64,000 nucleotides of DNA. Origin: Dendrolimus kikuchii. Its lineage: Eukaryota > Arthropoda > Insecta > Lepidoptera > Lasiocampidae. Below are positions 12,001-20,235 of the stretch, piece by piece (positions within the stretch are counted from its first letter, which is position 1; the number at the start of each line of letters is the position of its first letter). The translations under genes and the position numbers were made by a program. The notes beneath the pieces were generated by a model. That model ran no database searches and was not told where the DNA came from. It saw nothing but the letters and a program-made list of their open reading frames with translations. The DNA lies in the NCBI GenBank assembly GCA_019925095.2, contig CM034401.1, forward strand, positions 15,970,338 to 16,034,337, given 5' to 3'.

Positions 12001-12304
12001 GGGCTGTCTCTTTGGTCGTTCCTAGCGACACAACTTTGTTGGTTTTCGTATTGTAAAACTAGTTATCGATACTGCATTTGGAGTACATAAACAACATTTA
12101 AGCGAATTTTTTATTTAACCAGGACTAGCATTATTAAGACTTCATAAAGTATATTCCATATGCCGCGTAATAATGTACAAATTTTTTTTTCAGGTAAACG
12201 ATGAAAACGTAACATCAATGAAGACACCTGAAGTTATAGACCTGTTAAGAATACTTCGAGGCTCGATTTGCATTACAGTACTACGACCTCCAAACTCACA
12301 ATGA
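1..12304 (+). CDS. Multi-PDZ scaffold protein, 3' part of gene (partial)
   Basis: The gene enters from the left edge and ends in the window. Joining 2-153, 6081-6223, 8626-8772, 10113-10370, 10933-11096, 11639-11794 and 12194-12304 gives 376 residues in one frame; every junction is GT..AG and the phases match. Residues 1-20 read as the last helix and strand of one PDZ domain. Residues about 22-288 are a polar, Ser/Pro-rich linker, probably disordered. Residues 289-372 form a complete PDZ domain with the ligand loop RLGF at 301-304 and GRLRRGDVI at 330-338; the stop follows four residues later. Such proteins bind C-terminal tails of membrane proteins and organise cell-cortex or junction complexes. 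The PTPN13, Patj and Big bang groups are possible relatives, but I cannot choose between them. The family call is firm; the orthologue is not determined. Confidence 0.85.
2..153 (+). CDS. PDZ protein exon a (internal, 5' end outside window)
   Basis: Open from base 2, with EAVAFLRACGSEVRLRLYRD typical of the end of a PDZ domain (last helix and last strand), then an acidic, proline-containing linker. The donor is AAG|GTAACA at 153/154. The exon leaves two bases of a codon (AG), completed by the first base of the exon at 6081 to give Arg. Confidence 0.8.
205..412 (-). mobile_element. LINE C-terminal fragment, 'LSQR' family copy 1 (diverged)
   Basis: On the minus strand the sequence reads GRPKY, then GEADL, then QETAL, and ends LLGR-stop. 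It matches the better preserved copy at 4272-4435 residue by residue. It is the tail of an RTE-like reverse transcriptase/endonuclease protein. Substitutions have destroyed the conserved tryptophans. Confidence 0.6.
2220..2530 (+). mobile_element. LINE 3' end interrupted by a second repeat (nested)
   Basis: 2220-2312 and 2490-2530 match the two consecutive halves of the LINE 3' end that is continuous at 32130-32270: first the piece ending in GTCCATAGG, then the piece containing GGGCCGTCTGCCTG. Between them lies a different repeat (2315-2485), also present alone at 6265-6440. This is an insertion into an older insertion. Confidence 0.6.
2315..2485 (+). repeat. Interspersed repeat C, copy 1
   Basis: It shares with 6265-6440 the segments CTTCTTCTCCTTAAACAGC, GAAGCGGT, ACATAGAAT, ATGACCT and a terminal TGAATTTGAATAT. 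Class unknown; possibly a LINE tail. Confidence 0.6.
2920..3040 (+). repeat. Interspersed repeat M, copy 1
   Basis: It shares with 17395-17540 the blocks GGAGATAT.GTCTAA, TATCTAGAAGGTACC, CACGGGA.TTGAAGA, AGGTTGTA and CGGGAAA, followed by ACTCCGGCA. Probably a LINE fragment; its class is not fixed by the sequence. Confidence 0.5.
3262..3317 (+). mobile_element. (ATGT)n-tailed LINE 3' end, copy 1
   Basis: It contains CCGCAAGGGAACTGGCGTGA, the C-terminus YPARELA-stop of the LINE seen at 55640-55930, followed by a TATG microsatellite tail. Confidence 0.6.
3541..3700 (-). mobile_element. (ATGT)n-tailed LINE 3' end, copy 2
   Basis: It begins with the CATA-repeat tail and reads on the minus strand as the last ~50 residues of the family protein (EASEVCKN region, then the YPARELA-like end). 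Copy 3 lies 120 bases further on in the same orientation. Confidence 0.65.
3800..3900 (-). mobile_element. (ATGT)n-tailed LINE 3' end, copy 3
   Basis: A second truncated tail in tandem orientation with 3541-3700, again starting with a CATACATACATA tract and covering only the last ~25 codons. Confidence 0.6.
3945..4125 (+). repeat. Interspersed repeat K, copy 1
   Basis: It contains GGATTCACGTAAAAACTACT, GGGCCGATTTCGAT.CGGTTT and ATCCCG.GAATCCCGCGG, shared with 44425-44600 and, reversed, with 43080-43200. A common lepidopteran-type repeat; its class is not determined. Confidence 0.55.
4272..4435 (-). mobile_element. LINE C-terminal fragment, 'LSQR' family copy 2 (well preserved)
   Basis: The minus-strand frame gives GRPKYRWKDGVEADL, then NWQDTAQDRGKWR, and ends FGSLSQR. 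This is the C-terminus of an RTE-like non-LTR retrotransposon protein, heavily 5' truncated. It is the reference copy for 205-412 and 25447-25560. Confidence 0.7.
4683..4744. repeat. Near-perfect 26-bp inverted repeat with A-rich loop
   Basis: The arms 4683-4708 and 4719-4744 (starting CCGGTAATCCAATATT) differ at one position and are separated by a 10-base, mostly A, loop. It lies in intron a-b of the PDZ gene and no flanking duplication was identified. Confidence 0.8.
4745..5449. other. Intronic sequence without a recognised feature
   Basis: AT-rich DNA. The short frames on both strands do not resemble any family I know, and the region carries simple TA-rich tracts near 5400. Confidence 0.4.
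5450..5720 (-). mobile_element. LINE C-terminal domain fragment (family F), copy 1, diverged
   Basis: The minus-strand frame contains NLGPWGPSA, KRLVDTTGDRKAGAYF and RGNGASLLGTMP. These match the LGPWGP, SGDQRAGAYLGQR and GNVASLLGT blocks of copies at 27595-27865 and 46505-46800. It is the most diverged copy. Confidence 0.7.
6081..6223 (+). CDS. PDZ protein exon b (linker)
   Basis: The acceptor TATTTTTCAG precedes 6081 and the donor ATG|GTAGGT follows 6223. The frame set by the upstream exon is open throughout and encodes a linker with a short basic and serine/proline patch (SRSPCLSPRKFRKL). It ends with one base (G) of the next codon, so phase 1 out. Confidence 0.85.
6265..6440 (+). repeat. 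Interspersed repeat C, copy 2
   Basis: This partner of 2315-2485 lies in the PDZ intron just after exon b. It has the same order of blocks, ending TTTGAATTTGAATATA. Confidence 0.6.
6819..7297. mobile_element. hAT-like MITE with perfect 8-bp target duplication
   Basis: The element 6827-7289 (463 bp) begins TAGAGATGCC and ends GGCATCTCTG, with inner palindromic blocks related to CGAATATTCGG. It is flanked on both sides by ATAAAAAG (6819-6826 and 7290-7297). An 8-bp duplication with CAGAGATG-like ends is the hAT signature. There is no transposase frame, so it is non-autonomous. It lies in the intron between exons b and c of the PDZ gene. Confidence 0.88.
7298..8625. other. Intron b-c remainder, no feature identified
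   Basis: AT-rich. An open frame at 8201-8473 has no splice context that fits the phase-1 chain and no recognisable domain, so I do not call it an exon. Confidence 0.4.
8626..8772 (+). CDS. PDZ protein exon c (147-base symmetric exon, probable cassette)
   Basis: This exon was found by splice phase, as it has no ATG-initiated frame of its own. The acceptor is CCACGCAG at 8625 and the donor CAG|GTGAGA is close to consensus. It enters in phase 1 (G plus AT makes Asp) and leaves in phase 1 (G plus TT makes Val), exactly as its neighbours need. It encodes 49 residues of Thr/Pro/Lys-rich linker (for example PLASPTAPPTCRK) and is stop-free only in the required frame. Because its length is a multiple of three and both phases are 1, it can be skipped without changing frame, so alternative splicing is plausible. 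The polypyrimidine tract is weak, which also fits optional use. Confidence 0.65.
8773..8985 (+). other. Open frame directly behind exon c
   Basis: From the donor of exon c one frame stays open for 70 codons to TAG at 8983-8985, with a mixed, protein-like composition (for example VVVSDIDIGLAKS). It is shifted by one base from the exon frame, so simple read-through of the donor would not use it. It may be part of an alternative 3' exon or chance. Confidence 0.2.
9071..9194. repeat. Small inverted-repeat element, about 124 bp
   Basis: GATAGACGTGC at 9071-9081 is matched by its complement GCACGTCTATC at 9184-9194; the motif AATACGCGTACTT occurs inside both ends as a direct repeat. It may be a degraded small MITE. 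No clear target duplication was seen. Confidence 0.45.
10113..10370 (+). CDS. PDZ protein exon d (acidic linker)
   Basis: The acceptor TTAATTTCAG precedes 10113; the donor GAAG|GTATGA follows 10370. It encodes 85 complete codons of an Asp/Ser-rich, presumably disordered linker. It takes one base from the previous exon (G+TT, Val) and leaves G for the next (G+AT, Asp). Confidence 0.88.
10510..10720 (+). mobile_element. tRNA-derived SINE family I, copy 1 (diverged)
   Basis: It shares GGGATCAGC.CC.AAGTCGTCC, a TACTATGTGTGTTTGT-like block and the general order with 52511-52735. The promoter boxes are eroded (GGGTCCAATTCTC where the B box is expected). It lies in the PDZ gene intron d-e. Confidence 0.5.
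10933..11096 (+). CDS. PDZ protein exon e (basic/proline linker)
   Basis: The acceptor CATTTACAG precedes 10933; the donor ACG|GTTTGT after 11096 is weaker than the others. It encodes a Lys/Pro/Glu-rich stretch (KKWKGLALSPENERKLKMEP and onward) and ends in phase 0, matching the next exon. If the donor were not used, the frame would run to a stop at 11130. Confidence 0.82.
11639..11794 (+). CDS. PDZ protein exon f (first two thirds of the last PDZ domain)
   Basis: The acceptor CGTTTCAG precedes 11639; the donor CAG|GTACAA follows 11794. It encodes strands A to E of a PDZ domain: IVTVEL, the carboxylate-binding loop RLGF, YISAVY, then DGRLRRGDVILQ. It is in phase 0 on both sides. The Gly of the usual GLGF loop is replaced by Arg, a common variant. 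Confidence 0.92.
12194..12304 (+). CDS. PDZ protein terminal exon g (end of PDZ domain and stop)
   Basis: The acceptor TTTTTTTTCAG precedes 12194. The exon encodes VNDENVTSM, the binding helix TPEVIDLLR and the last strand ICITVL, then six residues and TGA at 12302-12304. The first helix position aligned to the class I histidine appears to be Thr (residue 351), so a classical class I preference is not assured; that is inference. The TGA overlaps an ATG (see 12301-12433). Confidence 0.9.
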   Translation, partial: VNDENVTSMKTPEVIDLLRILRGSICITVLRPPNSQ

Positions 12305-12433
12305 ACTCGAAAGAGAAACTTTTGGGATTCGAACTTAATCGGCCTAATGGCTCTAATCAAGAAAAGAGACTAAATTGTGAAACTTATCAAATTACGCTTA
12401 CAAATTCGAAAGACGTTTCGATGCGAGAAAATG
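12301..12433 (+). other. Open frame overlapping the PDZ stop (ATGA) and ending at a consensus donor
   Basis: The ATG at 12301-12303 overlaps TGA at 12302-12304. Its frame (+2 relative to the PDZ frame) is open for 44 codons and reaches ATG|GTGAGT, a perfect donor core, at 12433/12434. It could be a 3'UTR intron donor, an alternative C-terminus reached by a shifted splice, or a one-base error in the assembly upstream. I cannot identify the peptide (it includes LLGFELNRPNG). Confidence 0.35.
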
Positions 12434-12547
12434 GTGAGTTTCATTAATTAAACTTTCGTCAGAACGACTTCTGAAATTTGGAATTGTGAATTCTAAAGTA
12501 TAATACTATAGAAATTGAATTACCAATGTGATGAAAAGTTTGTTTAT

Positions 12548-12553
12548 AATAAA
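12548..12553 (+). terminator. Candidate polyadenylation signal AATAAA for the PDZ gene
   Basis: This is the first canonical AATAAA hexamer after the stop at 12304, 244 bases downstream. If the donor at 12434 is used, the true 3' end would lie further on. Confidence 0.35.
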
Positions 12554-13009
12554 GACTATATTCCTGGTAGTAACAAATATTACACATGATGTAATTTACC
12601 TAAAGCAATGTAATTGATGATCGTAAGAATTTAGTGAGAGGAAAAAGTTAGGCAGAGTTAGATGCTTAGATTCAGCTCTATATCAACAAGAATTGGGTAT
12701 TTGACAGTCGATTCAACGTAACCATACAAAACTGCCCATCCTCCTTGATTTTGTACAGGTATACTGCGTTGGGACGTCATAATACTAACGAGTCAAATAG
12801 TTGATTAATTATTATTATTGTTTAAATACTGATTAAAATTATTACTTTGATAAGATTTCGAAAGTAAAGTATTTAAACGCACGCTTTTTTGTGCGTATTA
12901 GTATATAATTCATTGTAAAGTATGTCAAATACCCAGTTAATTTCATAATCTATTTCAATATAAAGTAGAAGTGTTTAAGAAGCTATAATGTTGGATATTG
13001 AAAAGAAAA

Positions 13010-13254
13010 GAAAGTACGGTACGCGCAAAACTTATATGCGTCTCGACAGAAGTTAGCTAACGGAGCTAAGCTTGCGCAGGTCCACTCAGATGTTTTCGTG
13101 TATTAAACATAAGTATGTGATGTGAAAAAATGCCATGCTAGTCCAGACCACGGGTGAGCAAGAGCGCAACACTCCCATGTCAGCTCTCTACGTAGTATTT
13201 CGCGCATGACTTGTACGAATTTCAAGGACGCACATAAGTTTTGCTCACACTTTC
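13010..13254. mobile_element. MITE with about 30-bp imperfect terminal inverted repeats
   Basis: The left end GAAAGT..GCAAAACTTATATGCGTC is mirrored by the right end GACGCACATAAGTTTTGC..ACTTTC. The 245-bp element is too short to code. The target duplication is unclear. Confidence 0.6.
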
Positions 13255-13864
13255 CTATGAAAAAATTAAGAATATTTGTATGAACAGACTAAAACTGATA
13301 ACAACATATATACAAATAATTATGTTATTTAGTAAAGAACCATATATTAAAAGAACTAAAGCTTCCAAAAGCACAAACACCCATATCGATTATCTATGGC
13401 AATAATAGTCAATAAGGGTCTTATTCATATGGAGTCAGTATGAGTAAGAACGTAAAACTTATGCTTAAATCCTACTGAAAAAACATGAAATTAATAAAAT
13501 AGAGATCAGTAATCGTAATAGAAATCAGTAACATGAACATAGATCACAATAATTTTGTATATTTGACCGAAAGAGTTCAAGATAGTTAGGTATCAATGAT
13601 AAGTAAAATATCATTGATACGTATAAAGTAACGATATTAATTTGTTGATAGACTTTTTACCAATCTCTTTAGGATTTAATTATTTCGCATAAATATAATT
13701 AATACAATATTTTTTATTTATTCAAACAGATTCCTATTAAATTCTAGTTGTTCGTAAAATTATTAATCAATGAAAATAATACATTACTTTTGTAAAATTG
13801 GTTAATCTTTAGGAATCTCAAAAGCGGGAAATTCAAACCTTTATATACTAATGGTCTTATTCAT
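13255..13864. other. Intergenic, no feature identified
   Basis: AT-rich DNA with no coding signal and no repeat seen elsewhere in the window. Confidence 0.4.
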
Positions 13865-14010
13865 ATTGAGTTAGAGTAAGCACGATGGACAGACGAACCA
13901 CACAAGGTCGCCGGCAAGGGCTGGATGAGGAAAACCAGAGGCTGCGATATGTGGCGCAAACTTGCCGAGGCCCATGTCCAGCAATGGACAGGGACTGGCC
14001 GAAGAAGAAC
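13865..14010 (+). mobile_element. RTE-like LINE 3' end ('GRP..DWPK' family), copy 1
   Basis: It reads as the extreme C-terminus of the endonuclease/reverse transcriptase whose longer copy is at 47850-48245: GTCGCCGGCAAGGGCTGGAT, then AACCAGAGGCTGCGATATGT, then CAGCAATGGACAGGGACTGG followed by CCGAAGAAGA. The same tail is reversed at 29150-29290. Confidence 0.65.
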
Positions 14011-14399
14011 TCGTAACAATATGAATAACACCGTAAGAGACTTGCTCGTTTCATAATTAAAATGAAATAAATGTATTTACACGAGTGGCATTTTAAAACG
14101 TGACGGTTTGTTGGCTTATTTATTTAGGTATACATTGGTAAGAATCTTAAATAAGTCTTATCTTGAATTTGGGTTTACAAAAAAGAATGTGGTTCACTCA
14201 TTTTAATAAAGTACATATTATGTTTGTTACACATCTATCTGATTTTAATCTCAATGTTATAGTCAATCATTTCATACGGGAAACTAAAATTGATACAGAC
14301 GTATCCTCAAGTACATATGTTCTGTCCACCTAAATAAACCTAAAATCCTTTTGTCCTTTTAAACCATTCCCTTTCCATAAACTCGGCAAAAAAATAAAC

Positions 14400-14583
14400 T
14401 AAAAAGGAAAACCCCGAAGATGTCAAGAGATTGCACCATCTGTAAACGCGGTCGTCTGCAAAACGTCAAAGCTGTCAACAAAAATTCTCTCTCTCAACCG
14501 ACACGTACGTGCAAGTTAAAACCGAAGAAAATATTTAAAATTATCAAAACTGTGCGGGGTCCAGGTGCGAGGATCAAAGCCGG
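14400..14583 (+). promoter_or_regulatory. Candidate 5' exon (unknown gene, possibly upstream UTR of Cad87A)
   Basis: A block of higher GC and CpG content, not repeated elsewhere in the window, ends in AGCCGG|GTAAGTC, a strong donor at 14583/14584. An ATG at 14420 opens a frame of 55 codons (starting MSRDCTICKRGR), whose stop TAA lies inside the donor. Splicing to 54752 would make it a 5'UTR exon of Cad87A with an upstream frame. The position and donor are seen; the link is a guess. Confidence 0.3.
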
Positions 14584-14941
14584 GTAAGTCCCTTTTCCTT
14601 CCTTGCCCTCACATATCACACAGCGGAAATATTTACCATATGTCATTAACGCCCTTTTAAAAAGTTAAAATTTGCATAGCGAAACAATAATACAAAATGA
14701 CAATCCCAGTTCTGTGTAACGAGTTGAATTGATGGCTAGCTGCATTTTGTTCGACAGATGTCACTACTGTCTGCCAATTGTAATTGTACATACGTCGGCG
14801 GGAAAAATGTATACTTACATTATTTTTAAGTTTGTCATTTGGAAACTGTCAGTTAATAACCAGATAAGTTCAATTGGCAATATACATTTTAATTATACAT
14901 TATTAATATCACCAAGAATTTATGTTAGTAACTGAGTAATG

Positions 14942-15326
14942 TTAAGGATTTACCTAAATGGAGTTTGCCATTTCGCTCACGCATTACCACATTTTTGAAG
15001 ATATAAATTCATAGAATTTACACACGACAAATGCGTATGACACAAAACTTAATAAAAAAATAATACGAATGTCTCACTATAAAATCGTATTTATTCAGAC
15101 AAGATATCATACATAAAACATAGATATTTCACAAGAATTATATTTATATATAGAATGTATACAAAAACATTACAATTTTTTTTGTGAAACGTTTGTAATG
15201 TATTTTATTTATTAAGTTTTGTATAATACGGATTTGTCGTAAGTAAATTCTGTGAATTTATTTATATCTTCAAAAATGTGGTAATGCGTGAGCGAGATGG
15301 CGAACTCCATTTAGGTGGGCCCTTAA
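14942..15326. mobile_element. piggyBac-like MITE with TTAA target duplication, copy 1
   Basis: The element 14946-15322 (377 bp) is flanked by TTAA at 14942-14945 and 15323-15326. Its ends are long inverted repeats of about 115 bp: CCTAAATGGAGT and CGCTCACGCATTACCACATT are mirrored at the right. TTAA duplication is the piggyBac signature. There is no transposase; the frames inside are incidental. Confidence 0.85.
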
Positions 15327-17384
15327 TGTTCTGCATGAGTAAATTTTTGTATTTGTGTAGAACAGGAATCTTATTACAGACTCTATATCATTTCAGCATA
15401 ATCAACCTTAAACGTAACTTAAATTATAATGTTACACTCCCCGGTAGACGCCTTGTAGATTCGAAAACACTTTTTATTGCATTCTGATTTTAACACAAGT
15501 GTGGATTCACTATTGAGAGTTGTTCTAAAGTAAAATCTTAGGCATTTTAAAAGGTAATTGATATAATTGAAAAGTCGCAAGGCCTTATGACGATTCATAT
15601 TCGCAAATACTTATCATTTTGACGAACTTTCATCTATTACGTTAGTTTACACATGTATTCTAATGAACTGATCTCACGCCCATATTCTATAAAATAATTC
15701 AAATAGACCCTCGTGTTGATAATCTCTGATTAAGAAGTGTCACCTGTATGCCTCCATACAGGTGTATGGAGAAGTAAGAAGAGCCGTCTTTGTGTATGAA
15801 AAGGCGTCGGTCAAAACGCGGATAGTAAGGGTGGCGCTGCGGAAGCGTAGGATAAATTTTAAAGGAAGCAAGAAAAGTAATTAGAGTAAGATAGAAAAAT
15901 AAACAAGGACCGAAAATTTTCAAGTTTGTTTTTTATTCTTAAAAGTATACACGTTTTCTCACACCATTATATTTACAAAATTATTTTAGATTACGCAAAT
16001 AGTTGGAAGTTTTCTATAGTGGCATAATATAGACTACTATAATCATATTTCTTTTTTTAATTTTCGAACTTCGCACACTTCACTACGTGTACAACAGCTA
16101 AATTCATATCGTAGTTTTTCGTACGCCAGTGCTATTATGGTAGGCACTTGAGCCCATAGATGATACACTATATATAAGACGAACTTCTATTGTCACCATA
16201 CTGCGGGACGTTTTTCCAACTTTCCCTCTCGGTTCTCTTTACCTACAACCTCCATAGTCACCTGTAATATTTTTTAATTAAACGAATTACCCTCTCAAGC
16301 GTCAGTTTCCGCTTCAATATTATTCTAGAATAGGGGTCTTAAAATAAAATACGAGTATCGTTGTATAAAAAATATGAATAATGGATATAGTTTATTAGGC
16401 CTTTCAAATGGACCTATTTATAGTATCGTAGTTTTATGGGAAATAAAATAAATATTATTACGCTATACTTCCCTGTAGGCACTGTTTATAAATTCTAGTC
16501 AAATCTAAATTGTAATTGAAAATTATTACACGGTTAGCCTTCGGAGATATATTGATATTATTAAGTAATACGTAGCTGTATAGATTATAAGGTAAAGTGG
16601 AGAAAGCTCCACAGATTTTATTTCTCATGAAGTGTCTACTTGTTATGTCTTAAAAGATTTTATCGACAAATCTATTTTAATAATAAAATTAGCATTAAGT
16701 TAATAGATAAATTGTTTAGAGAAAATGTAAAAATCCTTACACATTATGTTGGAGATGCACGAGACTGGATATTTTAGCTGAGGTAAGAAACTGATTTCTG
16801 CCAACATTCTTAAGGTGCTTTGACACGAACTGTTTTACGATTTGCACCGTTCAATGAGAATCTGCTCAATACTTACGTTTTGATTAGAGATGATGTTAGA
16901 TCTTTGTTAAAATAGCTAAATTCTGGAGGATAATCGAAGCTTAAACTCAAAAGTTTAACATCAATCCTGGTAAAACCTTGAAATTAGATCAATTTTGTGA
17001 CATTAACAGTGAGGTCGCGTTAACAAAATCATAATGAGAAGTTGCCAAGCTTTACGGCCGCGCTTACAACATTACGCTATGTTACTATTTTTGAGAGGCG
17101 CACACATAGTTAAACCAGAAAAATTCCTTTCGTCAACTTAGTAAATCAAGCGCAAATCATTGCATTAGAGCTACGAGTTAAATCAAAATTGCACCATGAC
17201 CCAACAAAATGGTACGCGCCGAGTGAGACATAAAGCGTGTTCCTTTCGCATCTACGCCCGCTTGCTTTTAATACACTAGCCCAGACAATTTATTAAAAGC
17301 ACAGGAACGCGTCACTTGGTGCAGAAAAAATGTTAATTCATAAGGTTTTATTTAAGCTTTTTTTTATTCCGTATAGGTTCGCGT
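15323..17384. other. Intergenic, mostly unrecognised
   Basis: It contains a perfect 10-bp stem hairpin (CACCTGTATG, loop CCTC, at 15741-15764). A GC-richer block at 16120-16260 looks like an old repeat but has no second copy here. No gene is seen. Confidence 0.4.
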
Positions 17385-17560
17385 TTGACCATTATCTCGC
17401 TCGATTTGAGCGGAGATATGGTCTAAGATCGAGCACGCTTACCTAGAAGGTACCTATTCACACGAGACTTGAAGAAACCCAGGTTGTAGGTTTCGGGAAA
17501 AACAGACTCCGGCAGTGAGTTCCACTCCTACTGCCCTAAAGTGCCTGCCTAAAGTGATTT
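17385..17560 (+). repeat. Interspersed repeat M, copy 2
   Basis: This partner of 2920-3040 has the order GGAGATATGGTCTAAGATCG, GCTTACCTAGAAGGTACCTA, CGAGACTTGAAG, CAGGTTGTAGG, TTTCGGGAAA, ACTCCGGCA. It is longer at the 3' side, ending near CACTCCTACTGCC. Confidence 0.5.
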
Positions 17561-17999
17561 ATGCACTATTACATTTGGAATAAGTGAGTTGAGACAAAAC
17601 ACGCAGTGCAATTGCGCGGCAGGGCATTAAAACTTGGCACGGACTTCAGTGCATAAAAATCAGTTTCTAGCATCTCCAGCATTAAATTCTGAACGAAACA
17701 AAACTGATATTCTAAAATTATTGTGATGGAATTGTGTTAGTTTTACCATGTAAAATAGACTTTCTAGAGTTATTGAGAATGTGTATAAATTAATACAGCT
17801 TTATGTGCAAACAGGTGTCCAAAATTTTTCGTCTTTCCTAATTCAGCTTTGGAAAATTGACCAATTGTATTAGATTTTGATTTTAATTTAACAAGTTCTT
17901 GCAACTGTTCCTGTAATTAAGTACTAAGTAACACGATTGACGGAAGTTCTTTACATTTCACATGTTTGATGTAATATAAAATTACTGTTGTATAATTTT

Positions 18000-18490
18000 T
18001 TAAATTGTCATTTTAAGCATGTGAACTGTTTCATTTAAATTATATTTGTTATCTGCGTACTGAATTGAGAAATATTTAATGAACTAAAGTAAAATGATTC
18101 TCCTTTATATCCCTGTTACATCTGGAATAATGTTAGTGGGACTGTGGCCAAATGCGTCTTGTTTATAGCATTCAGAATAACGCCGTTAATAATGATTCTA
18201 TATTAGTGTATATACATACGTTATTTGCCAAGGCTTAATGTCATTAACAATCAATGAGAATGTCTCATCTCAAATAACGCATTAAACCCATAGTTACATT
18301 TGCGTAAAACAATAACATTATCCCAAATGCAGCAGTAACATCAAATTATTTTTCAGAACAATAACTAAAATAATAAGTTATTGTTCTGAATAATGTTGCA
18401 AATTATTTAATGATATGTCAATGTCATTTTAAGCAAGCGAACTGTTTATAATCTGAATTGTGTTTGTTATCTGTATGAAGAAACTTCAAT
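18000..18490. repeat. Local direct repeat and hairpin
   Basis: TGTCATTTTAAGCA.G and GAACTGTTT..TTTGTTATCTG recur at 18005-18056 and 18420-18474. Between them is a hairpin with 15-bp arms (TTCAGAACAATAACT at 18352-18366 and its complement at 18376-18390). It may be the two ends of an unclassified element. Confidence 0.4.
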
Positions 18491-19815
18491 TTAAAGTTTC
18501 TTTAACGAAATACAATAATCAAAAATGTCTTCACGTGATGTAGTATACATCAGACTCATTTTAAGCATCGTCTATATATGGTAATTTGAGAATATTTTAA
18601 TAAAGTACAATATAATATCACAATACATGAATCTCTCAGTAAAACATAGAAATGAGAATATAATTTTAACGTAGAAGGCCGGCTGCGGATCTCTAATGGC
18701 ACTAAATTTAATGACCAAGTAATACACCGAAAATCATGACGCGCATTAATTATACATCTTTATAAATTGCAAAAACTAGTCAAAACCTGTTCTTGTTTCG
18801 TAACAGTTTTTATAACATTTCTTATAATGGAATCTGCAGACGAATACCAATTCTCATAAATCTTAAAAATATATAACAATTTCTTTTCAATTTACATCAA
18901 AGTTGTTATAGGCTGGAAACAGAAACCTTTCGGTTCTGCCTTCAGAACAACAACTAAAGTTATATTATTCTGAGGTCTTGGCTCAAAAGCCCTTTATTAT
19001 TACAAATGCCAGTTAAAATTTGTTTACTTCCGGTCTTACTTCATGTATCACTTTTTTGAGTCACTCTGATACTAGTTCGCTAATATTAGAAACTTTGGCA
19101 CAAATGTATGCCCTGCGTTCGGCCTCCCTAACTTGCTCAAGGAAAGTGCACAGGTGAATGATGATGATTATATTAATTTATTTTAGATAAAGTTAATTGC
19201 GTATTATGAGAATTGGTGCCTATATTAATCAGGGATAATATAGCATTCGAATGGTGTAAGAATTTTTGAAATTAGTCCATTATATGTTGAGTTTATTCGT
19301 GAGAAACATACAAAAATACAAATCTTTTCGCTTTATAATATTTGTCTAGATAAAAAAAATATTTACAAGGAAGCCGTCTCATTTGGTTCAAGTGTTGCAG
19401 AGAGTCTATCTCATTCCCTATATACCTTTAGAACCTTGCTATGTCGTCTTTTGGGGCTAATTGTTGAGAATCAAGTGACGCGGGAAAATTTTCCGCTGAA
19501 TATTGCATTTTCATGTAAATTTAGCAGACTTGAAGTCTGTACACTTGAATATGATTGATATAACGTTATTTTTATGGTGCTCAATGTATCGTGTCGCTGA
19601 ATGCACATGCTTGCTAGTCTTTTGCGCCTTAACATAAAGTCTGGGCCGTAGTTGTTATAAATTTATGTGACGTTGGTATTATTTCTTTATGATATGGTGT
19701 CAATCATAGGCGATGTTAATGGAATGTATGGTAATACTTTACCTTAATATGATATGAATAAAAGATAATTATGAAATTAATGCTTTGTTTTATTTTGTCT
19801 CAGTCTTATATGGCT
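18491..19815. other. Intergenic, no feature identified
   Basis: AT-rich sequence; no coding signal or repeat family recognised. Confidence 0.4.
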
Positions 19816-19819
19816 CTTT

Positions 19820-20075
19820 TTTGCGAGGGGAAATTCGATTAAGGACTAACCGCCGCGATGGAAACGCGCCGAGGATTCGTGGGATTCATGTTGGGATGGT
19901 ACTTTAATACCCCCGAAAAAGTACTATTGCCACCCGAGATAAGGATAGCCCCTAAAACCTCCCGGTATTCCTTCCTTCGCTTTATGCCAGGGCTACGGGA
20001 AATGTAGAAGCTCGAACAATTTTGCGTGCCTCACGTCAGGCGGGGGCCTCGAGGCCCACATCCACCAGTTTCATA
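19820..20075 (+). repeat. Interspersed repeat L, copy 1 (GC-richer)
   Basis: It shares with 35750-35985 the blocks CCGCG.TGGAAACGCG, TTCCTTC.CTTCGCTTTAT, CCAGGGCTACGGGAAA and GGCCCACATCCA. The high GC against the background suggests part of a LINE, but no frame is readable. Confidence 0.5.
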
Positions 20076-20235
20076 TATCCAGTTTTAACAACCAAAAAAT
20101 AATTAGGTGACAGACTTAACACTAGATTCTAATATAATGTTCATGTAAAAGATCTGGCATTAAAATACCTCGCTAGAATCTTAATTTTATTTTCTTTTAA
20201 ATAATAACAAATATCTCAATGCTATTTGACTCGTT

